This document shows, piece by piece, positions 45,724 to 55,756 of a stretch of 64,000 nucleotides of DNA. The position numbers and the translations under genes were made by a program. Under the pieces are notes generated by a model. The model worked only from the letters and a program-made list of their open reading frames with translations, was not told the DNA's origin and did not search any database. The first letter of the stretch is position 1; every line of letters starts with the position of its first letter. Source of the DNA: Garcia nutans (Eukaryota; Streptophyta; Magnoliopsida; Malpighiales; Euphorbiaceae); NCBI GenBank assembly GCA_947685225.1, contig CANTUV010000035.1, forward strand, positions 41,726,001 to 41,790,000. Direction: 5' to 3'.

Positions 45724-47245
45724 CATGTAATATCCTAAATGATACCCTAAAATTTTGGAATGTTAATTGTTGTATTGAATTAAAGGATGTTTAAGTGTAT
45801 GTTTAATTAAGAAAGGAAAAAAGGGGAGATGTATATATGTTGTACATATGAGGATATATACAAAATATATACAAGTCAATGGATTTATTTTGGTCAAGAG
45901 ATATTTTGATTATTTTATTAAATATTGTTAGTGGAAGATAATGTAAGTGAGTTGATTATTTTATTATTTAATTGCCTGGTGGAGAGTGATTTAAGGAGAG
46001 AGTGTTTGGTTTAAGAGGTTGACTTTCTTTCTTTTTCTTTCATTTTCATCTTCTTCTTTCTTCTTGGCCGGCCATCACCACCATCTTCAAGAGGGAGAGA
46101 TTTTATTGCTTCCAAACTCAAGAGATTGAAGGTCTTCAAGAGATCAAGTTGGAGTTTTAAGGATTTTCTTCACTTTTGGTAAGTTTCCAACTTATTTCTT
46201 TATTTTCTTTTGAGTTTGTGTTTTTGAGTTTGGTGATTGGTTGTTGTAGATGTGTTTATGGTTGTTTTGGTGTGCTTGAGGTTATGTTGTTTTGTTAACT
46301 TTGATTTTGGGGTTGGATTGAAGAGAAAAGGGTTAAGTTTGGTGATAGAGACAAGTGTTGTGGATTGTGTACGTTTGAGTTATGAGATATGGTTGATATT
46401 GTGTTTTGATGTTTGTAATTGAGTTGTTTTAATGGTTACTCAAGTATTATATGGTATGTTGATGGATTTGGTTGAGTTTGCGTGGTGTTGATAAGGGTAT
46501 AGAAAGAGGTTTGTTGGATGTAGCACTTTGGTGTCGATTTCAGGGTTTTTGGCCTGACACACCCAGGAGCACGGCCATGTATTTGGGCATGTCGTTGGTT
46601 TTATTTTCTGGGTTGGTGACACGAGTAGTGACACACCCATGTCAGTCAGCGTGTCAAAGCTTCTGTGTTATGGGTATAGGGCACGGTCAGGGACACTAAG
46701 TGAGTGTGTCTAGATAGTTCTTATCCATATTTTCTTATGTGTAACACTAAGTGAGTATTTATTATCACCTTTGGATTAGGTTTTGAAGAGAATTGAGTTA
46801 CCCTAGCTAAGGTTTGAGGGATATCTCGGAAGAGGAAGTTGATAGAGTGGTGTTGTTGCTTTAAGAGGTAAGTACAAACTTTGAATGATTGCATACATTT
46901 ACATGACATTGTGACTTAGCACATTTAGTTGAGAAATGTGTGAAGTTAATTGATACATTGGTGATGAATGAGTTATATGTTATGATATGCATAATGTGAA
47001 TTATGTTGATGTATCAAAGCAATTGAGTAATGTGTTATAAATGAGAAGAAATGTGGAATAACATGATGAGATATATGAAAACATAATGTAACCAATCGAT
47101 ATTGAGATAAACTAAAAGAATGAGAAAATTGAGAAAAGATGATATAATAAGGCAATGAGCCTAGTTTGATTATGAGAAATGAAATGAGAAACGAATTGTG
47201 AAAGTATTTGATAATGAGATAAATGAATTAATTGTGTGCCTAGTA

Positions 47246-47572
47246 TGTTATTCAATTTTTAGAGTTCTGGGTTTGGCGGCATGCCTATGAATTGCTGCGC
47301 AGGTGAAAAGACCGGGTTGTAAGCCGAGCCCAGCTGATAAATGATAAATATGATGTTTTTAGGGTGAAAAGATCGGGTCGTAAGCCTCAAAAACTGTAAC
47401 AGTCTAGCCGGGTTGAGGATCAAGATACTGGGGCCCAAGGGTCTAGCTGGGTTGAGGTCCAAGAGACTAGGTCTGTTACATTATACATGGATATATATAT
47501 ATATATTGCCTAATGGGCTAGACACAAGGTGTCATTATGGACCAAAGCAGTAACTCTGAACTTTGAATAGCA
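47246..47572 (+). repeat. inverted-repeat arms around a repeat cassette, LTR of B
   Basis: Arms at 47246-47266 and 47552-47572 pair over 21 positions with two mismatches and two G-T wobbles. One A-T pair here replaces a G-C pair in the solo LTR at 17993-18314. The cassette between them holds repeated 'accgggt(c/t)gtaagcc' and 'tctagc(c/t)gggttgagg' units. The 3' LTR keeps the arms at 57296-57316 and 57604-57624. Confidence 0.72.
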
Positions 47573-47733
47573 TATTAATTTCTTTTGGGCCCATATTTGT
47601 CTTTGCTTAAATGTGAATTATGAAATGTAATACAAATGATTAATATGTTGAGTTATAATGTAATGAGTTGATATATTCATATGTATTGTGCATTAGCATC
47701 GCATTGATCTATATTGAATCAAAGTTTGTACCA

Positions 47734-47771
47734 CTAAGCTTTCTGCTTAGCGCGATTGTGGTTCATCGCGC
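47734..47771 (+). promoter_or_regulatory. tandem double hairpin in the 5' LTR of B
   Basis: CTAAGC (47734-47739) pairs with GCTTAG (47745-47750). GCGCGAT (47750-47756) pairs perfectly with ATCGCGC (47765-47771). In the 3' LTR (57674-57711) the last arm reads ATCGTGT, still pairable through wobble pairs. TATAAAT follows about 125 bases downstream in the 5' LTR; in the 3' LTR two bases of that box are missing. Confidence 0.8.
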
Positions 47772-48217
47772 AGGTGACAGGATAGATCCGGTTGCGCCGG
47801 AGAGCTCTTCTAGACCGAGTCGAGTCTAGGCTTGAGATTGTTAGAGCAGTGTTAAGTTGTGGACATCAAGATCAGAGACAAACTGCCAGCATGTATAAAT
47901 TTCATATTTTTGTACTTATTAATTTTGATGTAAACATATGTATTTTTCGCTGCTTATTAAACTAATGTTTTAGATAAACTTTTGGGGTAATGAAGATATA
48001 TGAATATGTATTTTAACAAAGGATGTTTCATCTATTACTTTCTATATAATAACTTAAATGTTTTAAGTTTACTTACATTGATTTATAATGATTTGATTTT
48101 AAAGTTTAAAGACTGGTTTGTTTAAAATGGACCGTGACACTCTTATATCCTCTATACGTATATTGTATATAGTGTGTGTGTATGCGTATATTGGGTGTGG
48201 GGGTGTTACACTTGTTT

Positions 48218-48229
48218 TGGTATCAGAGC
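48218..48229 (+). other. tRNA-Met primer-binding site of B
   Basis: TGGTATCAGAGC, seven bases after the 5' LTR, complementary to the 3' end of initiator tRNA-Met. Confidence 0.96.
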
Positions 48230-48377
48230 CTAGGTTTGAGGTTCTCAACCTAGGTGAATTGTAAGAAAAAGAATTTTTTTTAAAATATGGTTTTTAAATA
48301 AGATACATGCATTGGCACTGGCAGTTTATGATCTTTGATGAGGTAATCTTCTACTGTGTTTGCAAATATAGGTAGTG

Positions 48378-49119
48378 ATGGCGTCTCAGTCATGTCAGTC
48401 TGTAGAGGGTAGTGTTAAGAGTGTATCCCCTGTTGAGGGTAGAGATGGAGCTAGGGTTGAGATAACTGGTGAGGCACCTGCTCCTGTGCCAGAGAGATCA
48501 ACTGCTGATGAGATTTCACCGGTTTGGTTACAGCATATGGTAGATTTGTTGAGGCAGGCTGCAGTGCAGCAGCCGCCACCGCAATCGCAGCCACAAGTAC
48601 CGGTGAGGCAGTATGATAAATTGAGGAAGTTTGGAGCTGAGGACTTCTTTGGTACTACAAATCCTACAGTAGCTGAGTAGTGGTTGGATAGAGTTCAGAG
48701 GGTATTCATTCAGTTGCAAGCTACTCCTGAAGAGAAATTTGATTATGCTCGATCTCTTCTGTAGAGAGATGCATATGATTGGTGGAAGATGGTTCCATAT
48801 GCGATGGATGATCCACCGACCTTGTCTTATGGTGATTTTCTATGGGAGTTTGAGCAGAAGTATACTCCGAGGGAGTATAAGGATGCAAAGAAGATGGAGT
48901 TTTTGAATCTGAGTTAGGATAACCGGACGGTGACAGAGTATGAGGTAGAGTTCATCCGGTTGAGTCATTATGTCGGTAGGATTATTTCAAATGAGATAGA
49001 CCGGTGTAAAAGATTTGAGGAGGGGTTAGGCCCTCTATTATGTGTATTATTGCTGGTTCCCGGTATCAGGATCTTTCCCAGCTTGTTGCAGCAGCCAGGA
49101 CTATTGAAAGAGCACAGGG
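48378..49119 (+). pseudogene. gag of chromovirus B, 5' part
   Basis: Begins MASQSCQSVEGSVKSVSPVE, then KLRKFGAEDFFGTTNP, a TAG in place of tryptophan (about 48678), RDAYDWWKMVPYAMDD, and FEQKYTPREYKDAKKMEFL, followed by MTEYEVEFIRLSHYVGRI-type capsid sequence. Three stops and a frame change near 49030 break it. At 49119 it is cut by the reverse solo LTR. No coiled-coil ORF precedes this gag, unlike in chromovirus A. Confidence 0.85.
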
Positions 49120-49479
49120 TGTAACACCCCTATACCCCGTATACTTACACAGCATGCTATTACGATCGTAATATACGTATACTGAATATAGGAATGCCAC
49201 GGTTTACTAACAAATGACTCACTTCTTTTAAATGATATAACCAAACTCAAAACATTTAAGTTATATTATAAAACACAAAAGATAAAATGTTTATTCAAAA
49301 CGCAGCGGAAAATATAACAAATATTTACAAATACATATACATCAAAACTCAAGTTTTACAAAACATAAAATATATACATGTTTGGCAGTATGTCTTTGAT
49401 CTTTAAGCTCCACTATCAACACCTCAAAATCTAGACTCTACTCAGCCTAGAGGAACTCTCCGATTCTTCCCTGTCACCT

Positions 49480-49517
49480 GCGCGATGAATCACACTCGCG
49501 CTAAGCCAACGGCTTAG
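49480..49517 (-). promoter_or_regulatory. tandem double hairpin in the nested solo LTR
   Basis: CTAAGCC (49501-49507), 3-base loop, GGCTTAG (49511-49517). The adjoining stem has GCGCGA (49480-49485) pairing with TCGCGC (49496-49501). Compared with the solo LTR at 18844, a T-A pair in the first stem is a C-G pair here, a compensatory change. Confidence 0.78.
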
Positions 49518-49796
49518 TGGTACAAACTACAATAATACTATGCTTCAATGCAATGCCATTGTCACACAATCAATTTTCATACACCATTAAAAAGGATATT
49601 ATATTTTAAAACCTTACATTGTTCAATATCATATCAAAACATTCATGTTGTATCTTCATAGTTTCATTACTAAACATAGCTTCCCATGCCACATTCATAA
49701 ACATGTTACACATCATGTATCTCATTATTAATTGATTTCACAATTCAAGAATCACATTAAAAACAAAGACAAGCATGGGCCCAAAAGACACTAATA

Positions 49797-50114
49797 TGCC
49801 ATTCAACTTTCAGAGTTAATGTTTTGGTTTAATTATCACATTCATCATTATCATTATCCCAACTAGGCTTCAAGGATTTAGGTTCAACCAAGCTTCAAGG
49901 GGAACAAAGCATGCTAAGTATCAAACCCAACCTAGCTTCAAGGGTTGTAACATCTCAATTAGGCTTCAAGGACTAGACCCAACCAAGCTTCAAGGGGAGT
50001 TAAGCATGCTAAACTTCAACCCAACTTGGCTTCAAGGATCAAGCCCAACCTAACTTCAAGAGATTGTTACTATAGGCATGCCACCAACAACAAAACTCTG
50101 AAAATGGAATAACA
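49797..50114 (-). repeat. inverted-repeat arms around a CTTCAAGG-type repeat cassette
   Basis: Arms at 49797-49817 and 50094-50114 match as inverted repeats at about 17 of 21 positions, both holding TTCAGAGTT or its complement. Between them about eight copies of a 'ccaa.ct.gcttcaagg' motif (49861-50062) form a cassette unlike those in the other LTRs. Confidence 0.72.
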
Positions 50115-51874
50115 CATTAGACACACAATTCATTCATTATTTCATTATCAATTTCATTCTCATTTTCTCATCATCACTTAGGCAACCATGCCTCAATCAT
50201 CTCATTTGCATCATTATCATTATAGCCAACAACCATGGCTCCTCATCTCATCAATAGAGTATACATAATTAAATGCATTGAATATCATCATCTAGGCAAA
50301 CATGCCCCACTTATTTCACTTGACTCATCATAACCAATCACATTGGCTTCACAATTCATTATATCTCAATTCATCATTCAATTGTACACAACCAATTGCA
50401 TTAACATATATTTTAAATGCTCATCAATCATTCACATTATACAAATCATAACATTCATCAAATGTATTAATAATGTAATCAATTACTTAACATAGGTATA
50501 ACCAAATATGTTAAGTATCAAAATCATGTAAATGTATGCAACCACGTAGTTTGTACTTACCTCAAAACCAACTCACACCAATCTATACACTTCCTCCTCC
50601 AAGAATCCTCAACACTTAGGTTAGGGCAATTCAACTTCTTCACAACCTAAACCAAAGGTAATCATACACACTCACTTAGAAATACATATAAGATAATAAA
50701 GCTAAGAACCAACTAGAGCAAACTCTAAACATGACACGCTCAACAACACGGGCGTGTCCCTGACCGTGGCCAAACTCCACAACACAAAAGCTTTGACACG
50801 TTCAGAACTACGGGCATGTCACTGAACGTGTAATACATTTTGTCTCACAGAAACATTGACACGTCCAACAACATGGGCGTGCTCATGGCCGTGTCAATCC
50901 TTCACCCACACAATAGCTATGACACGCTCAGTGACATGGGCGTGTCACTGGACGTGTAAATGTTACTGCAACACAGAACCATTGACACGCCCAAAGACTT
51001 GGCCGTGCTCATGGGCGTGTCAGGCCAAAAATCCAGATTCCGACAACAACCACAACACATCCAACAAACCTCTTACTTCCACCATTATCCACTCCAAACC
51101 AACTTAACTAAACACACCCAAAAACCATAACAAACTTGCAAAAACACCAAAACAACTCAAAACATACATCAAACACAAATCATAATCATCACCACAAACC
51201 CAAAACACAACCACAACACTTTCTCTTCCAACAAACTTACTCTTTCCTTCAATTCAACCCCAAAATCCAAAATCAATTGAACCAAACACTCTTAAACACA
51301 CCACAATCAAACAAACACATATCAACCCCAACCTCAACTCATAAACTTAAAGAAAATCAAAGAATCAAGTGGAAAACTTACCAAAGATGGAGAAACTCTT
51401 AAATTTCCAACTTGATCACTTGAGAACTTCCTTCAATCTTGAGTATGGAAGATCAAAACCTCTCTTGCTCTCTTGCTATGGAGGACCGGCCAAACAAAGA
51501 CAAGAAAAGAAAAGAAGAGGAAGGTGAACCACGAAGAAGAAAGAAAGAAAGAAGAAAACAAAGAAACAAAGTCAAACTCTCAACCACTATCTCCTCAAAA
51601 CCCTCTCCTCCAAGCATTATAATATTAGAATATTCTAAATATCTCCATCCACTTCCACTCACTTAAATTCCACTTAATTAATATAATTAATTTAAAATCA
51701 TTAACTAATCATCTTTTGACTTCACATTTTGACTTGTATATGTTGTATATATCACTATATATACAACATATACATTCTCTCTTCACTTTCTCTTTCCAAT
51801 TAGACACATATACACTTAATCCAATTACAACAATTATTATACCAAACTTCTCGGGTATACTTTGGGATATTACA

Positions 51875-52215
51875 CAGGGTATTGCAGCAACTGCTACTGA
51901 GGAGACCTGAGTTAGGAGACTCCAGTTTGAGGTAAGGTCATCATCTGCAAAGAGAGGCCGAGGAGGTCATTTTCAGAGGTTCAGTAGGGGCCAGAGGCAA
52001 CCTGTTAGGTCAGTACCACATCAGAGGCAAAGATCGAGACCTAAATTTCTGTGGCTAGTGCACAGACCCCAGTGGCTCAGAGATCTACTCCACCTATATG
52101 TGTCCATTGTGGTAGGATACATGGGGGTGTTTGCTGGAAGATTGGTGGACCAGCTGTGTGTTTTAGATGCGGGTCACCTAACCATTTCATCAGAGATTGT
52201 CCTGAGCTACAGTAG
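51875..52215 (+). pseudogene. gag of chromovirus B, 3' part with zinc knuckle
   Basis: Resumes after the nested LTR. An arginine/glycine-rich stretch is followed (about 52094-52210) by ICVHCGRIHGGVCW and CFRCGSPNHFIRDC, the latter a complete CX2CX4HX4C zinc knuckle for RNA binding. Stops and frame changes separate these pieces. A TAG ends it near 52214. Confidence 0.82.
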
Positions 52216-52819
52216 GATAGGCAAGCATATTCTGTAGTTTCTCGACCTAGTGTGAGAGGAGGTCATAGTGGCAGAGGTTTTAGTAGAGGTGGTCGACCTG
52301 GGTTTGGTCAGAGAGGATGGCTGGGCCATCTCAGCGAGTGTATGTGATGCAGAAGTAGACGGATGCTTCAGCCATCATTGCGGGTACATTTTCTTTATTT
52401 GGCATTTCAGTTCTTACTCTGATAGATCTTGGATCTACGCATTCATATATAAATGTATCCATCTTGCCTGTGTCTGAATTACATTCTGAGTCCCTAGGAT
52501 TTGATGTTTTGGTGACAAATCCTTTAGGGCATAGTGTTGAGGTGAGTAAGGTGCACCAAGATAGTCCAGTTGTTATTCAGGATAAGGAGTTTCTTAGTGA
52601 TTTGATTGAAATACCTTTTAAGGAGTATGATATGATCTTAGCATGGATTGGTTGTCTAAGCACGGGGTTGTAGTAGATTGTCAGAAGAAGTGTTTTACTC
52701 TAAGAACCGGTGATGGTTGAAGTGTTATGGTATCTAGTGAGCAGAGACAACTTGCATCCTTGTTTGTTTCAGCTGTTGCAGCTAGGAGGTTGATTTGAAA
52801 ATGGTGTGATGCTTATCTT
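52216..52819 (+). pseudogene. aspartic protease region of chromovirus B
   Basis: Contains, in changing frames, FSLFGISVLTLIDLGSTHSY near 52390-52450, where the usual D-P/S-G motif reads DLGS, then LVTNPLGHSVEVSKV and EIPFKEYDMILAW (52464-52673). Several stops, one after SVCDAE-type sequence, and frame shifts make it inactive. Confidence 0.75.
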
Positions 52820-54329
52820 GTGCATGTTGTGGATACTAGGTTAGTGGGTTCTGAGCTTGATAGTATACCCACAGTTGCCGAATTCCCAGATGTGTTTCCC
52901 GAGGAGTTTCTAGGGATGCCCCCTGAGAGAGAGGTTGAGTTTGATATTGATTTGTTGCCTGGTACCACTCCTATCTCTATTACTCCTTATCGAATGGTAC
53001 CTGCTGAGTTGAGAGAGTTAAAGGTGTAGTTGTAGGAGTTGTTAGATAAAGGGTTTGTTCACCCTAGTATGTCTCCGTGGGGAGCACCTGTTTTGTTTGT
53101 GAAGAAGAAGGATGGTACCTTAAGATTGTGCATTGATTATAGGCAGCTGAATAAGGTGACCATCAAGAATAAGTATCCTTTGCCTCGGATATATGATCTC
53201 TTTGATCAATTGAAAGGAGCAGCAGTTTTTTCTAAGATTGATTTGAGATTAGGGTACCATCAGTTGAGAATCATAGAGGAAGATGTTCCCAAGACAGCTT
53301 TCCGCACAAGGTATGGACATTATGAGTTCTTGGTAATTCCTTTTGGATTGACGATTGCACCGACAACTTTTATGAATTTGATGAACAGGGTGTTTAGACC
53401 CTATCTAGATCAGTTTGTGGTGGTTTCAATTGATGATATTTTGGTGTATTCGAGTAATGAGGAGGAGCATGATGAGCACTTGCGGATTGTGTTGCAGACT
53501 TTAAGAGAGAAGCAGTTGTATGCTGAGCTGTCTAAGTGTGAGTTTTGGCTTGATCAAGTGACTTTTCTCGGTTATGTAGTTTCAGCAGATGGTATTAGAG
53601 TTGATCCAAGTAAAGTTGAAGCTATTTTGAATTGGAGTCCACCGAAGACTGTGACTGAAGTTAGAAGTTTTCTGGGTTTGGCAGGCTATTATCGAAGTTT
53701 TGTGAAGGATTTTTCTTTGATAGCTACTCCACTCACCAGATTACTTCGGAAGGGAGTTAGATTTGTGTGGTTAGATCATTGTCAAGCAAGCTTTGAGCAG
53801 TTGAAGGAGATGTTGACTCAAGCTTCTGTTCTTACCTTGCCTGTGGAAGATAAACCATATGTGATTTACAGTGATGCTTCATATAATGGTTTAGGTTGTG
53901 TTTTGATGCAAAAAGGTAGAGTCATAGCTTATGCTTCTCGGCACCCGACGCATGATTTGGAGTTGGCAGCCATAATTTTTGCTTTGAAGATTTAGCGATA
54001 CTACTTGTATGGGGAGAAGTGTTTCATTTATATAGATCATAAGAGTTTGAAATACTTGGGGGGTTCAGAAAGAGCTGAATCTTCGGCAGAGACGGTGGTT
54101 AGAGTTGATCAAAGACTACGACTATTTGATTGATTATCATCCTGGTAAGGCAAATGTTGTTGCTAATGCCTTGAGTCGGAAGTCTTTGGCAGGTTTGACT
54201 GCTTATTCACTCTCGTTGCTTGTTGAGTTGAGAGCGTTGCATGCTATTTTTGAATCATGTGATGATGGTGCTTTGTTGGCTCAGTTGCAGTTGAGGCTAG
54301 TCTTGTTGGATAGTATTAGAGAGGCTTAG
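52820..54329 (+). pseudogene. reverse transcriptase and RNase H of chromovirus B
   Basis: Starts around VAEFPDVFPEEFLGMPPERE. Two TAG stops (53027-53035) replace glutamines before an open 318-codon stretch (53039-53995): [14 protein letters not shown], the catalytic [11 protein letters not shown] near 53424 (serine in place of the usual phenylalanine, aspartates kept), [15 protein letters not shown], and RNase [17 protein letters not shown] short in-frame deletion is visible where [13 protein letters not shown] lacks the segment normally before PTHDLE. After a TAG (53993-53995) and a frame change, [13 protein letters not shown] closes RNase H. Confidence 0.9.
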
Positions 54330-55710
54330 TTGGCAGATGAGAAAATTCAGAAGATTGTTTTGGATTGTCAAAAAGGGGAGAGTCGAGATTTTCGGGTGAG
54401 GAATGATGGTAGCCTTTGGTACAAAGATAGATTGTGTGTTCCTAATGATGCAAGACTAAGAAAGATTATTTTGGAGGAAGCATATTAGTCGGCTTTTGCT
54501 ATGCACCCTGGGAGTACTAAGATGTATTATGATTTGAAGCAATATTATTGGTGGTCAGGTATGAAGAGGGACATAGCGGAGTTTGTATCCAAATGTCTCA
54601 CTTGTCAGAGAGTGAAGGCCGAGCACCAAGTTCCTTTGGGGTTGCTCCAACCTTTATCAGTGCCTGAATGGAAATGGGAGCAAGTAACGATGGATTTTGT
54701 GACTGGTTTGCCCTTGACTCAGAAGAAGTATGATGCCATCTGGGTGATTGTTGATCGGTTGATGAAGACAACTCATTTTCTTCCAGTTCGGATGGACTAT
54801 TCTCTTGAGAAGTTGGCTGAGCTGTATATTAATGAGATAGTAAGATTGCATGAGTCCCAATTTCTTTAGTGTCTGATCGAGATCCCCGATTTACTTTGAT
54901 ATTTTGGAAGAGTTTGCATAGTGCTCTGGGTTCTCGGTTACATTTTAGCATTACTTTTCATCCTCAGATAGATGGGCAGTCAGAGAGAGTGATACAGATT
55001 TTAGAGGATATGATGAGAAGTTGTGTAATTGATTTCTCTAGAAGTTGGGACAAATTCTTGCCATTGATGGAATTTGCTTATAACAACAGTCATCAGTCCT
55101 GTATTATAATGGCACCTTATGAGGCATTGTATGGTAGAAGATGCAGAATGCCTCTATGTTGGGATGAAGTTGGAGAAGGTAAGTTGGTTGGTCCCGATTT
55201 GATTAAAGAAATAGAAGAGAAAGTGAAGATAATTCGGGATCATTTGAAAGCATCTTTAGATCGAAAGAAATCCTACTCAAATTTGAAGAGGAGAGACATT
55301 CAGTTTAGTGTTGGAGATAAAGTATTTTTGAAAGTATCTCCTTGGAAGAGAATTTTGAGATTTGGCCGTAAAGGAAAGTTGAGTAGCTCCTTGAAAGAGT
55401 TGGACCAGTGGCCTATAGACTAGCTTTGCCACCTGAATTGGATAGAATTCATAATGTCTTTCATGTTTCTATGCTACGGAGGTACAGGTCAGACCCATCT
55501 CACATTCTGTCAATGGAATCGATTGAGGTGAATTCGGATATGACTTATGAGGAAGAACTAGTGGCTATTTTGGAACATGAAGTGAAAGAATTGAGAAATA
55601 AGAAAGTGCCAATTGTGAAGGTTCTTTGGAAGAATCATGATAAAGAAGAGGCAACTTGGAAGAGTGAGCAAGTGATGCGAGATCAGTATCCCCAGTTATT
55701 CCAAACTTGA
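54330..55710 (+). pseudogene. integrase and chromodomain-like C-terminus of chromovirus B
   Basis: Zinc-binding end at about 54500-54620 (HPGSTKMYYDLKQYYWW, CLTCQRVKAEH), catalytic D in VTMDFVTGLP, D in MSDRDPRF, and E in DGQSERVIQILEDMM, so the D,D,E triad can be read. A frame change at about 54850 and another near 55408 break it. The tail (55408-55710) has DRIHNVFHVSMLRRYRSDP, ELRNKKVPIVKVLWKNHDKE and EATWKSEQVM, the chromodomain-type end. Stop at 55708-55710. Confidence 0.9.
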
Positions 55711-55743
55711 GAACAGGTAATTTTGAGGATGAAATTATTTTGT

Positions 55744-55755
55744 AGAGGGGGAGAA
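55744..55755 (+). other. polypurine tract of B
   Basis: AGAGGGGGAGAA, one base before the 3' LTR. Confidence 0.9.
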
Positions 55756-55756
55756 T

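Larger units (their letters stand above)
45726..48210 (+). repeat. 5' LTR of chromovirus B
   Basis: 2,485 bases, TGTAATATCC to GGTGTTACA. Landmarks: GGCCGGCC box (46066-46073), donor-like GGTAAGTTT (46178), GACACG/CGTGTC-type motifs (46555-46695), donor-like AGGTAAGTACAAAC (46865), inverted arms (47246-47266 and 47552-47572), double hairpin (47734-47771) and TATAAAT (47894-47900). It carries about 110 bases (around 47580-47690) missing from the 3' LTR. Confidence 0.93.
49120..51874 (-). mobile_element. nested solo LTR, reverse orientation
   Basis: On the minus strand it starts TGTAATATCCC (51874) and ends GGGGTGTTACA (49120), 2,755 bases, flanked by a perfect CAGGG duplication (49115-49119, 51875-51879). 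It has no internal retrotransposon genes. Family landmarks on the minus strand: GGCCGG box (51494-51484), donor-like GGTAAGTTT (about 51385) and AGGTAAGTACAAAC (about 50562), repeats built on 'ccttgaagc' (50062-49861), inverted arms (50094-50114 and 49797-49817), double hairpin (49517-49480) and an ACATGTATATAT box (about 49381). It also carries CACG/CGTG quasi-palindromes (50732-51022). Confidence 0.92.

Noticed and set aside
46237..46422. Cysteine/valine-rich 61-codon frame in both LTRs of chromovirus B (also 56275-56460)
   Set aside because: Same LTR in two copies; starts inside the presumed spliced leader and has no recognisable domain.
50856..51402. Open frames of 83 and 88 codons in the nested solo LTR
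   Set aside because: Low-complexity Thr/Asn/His-rich translation of A/C-rich LTR sequence and quasi-palindromes; on the antisense strand of the LTR.
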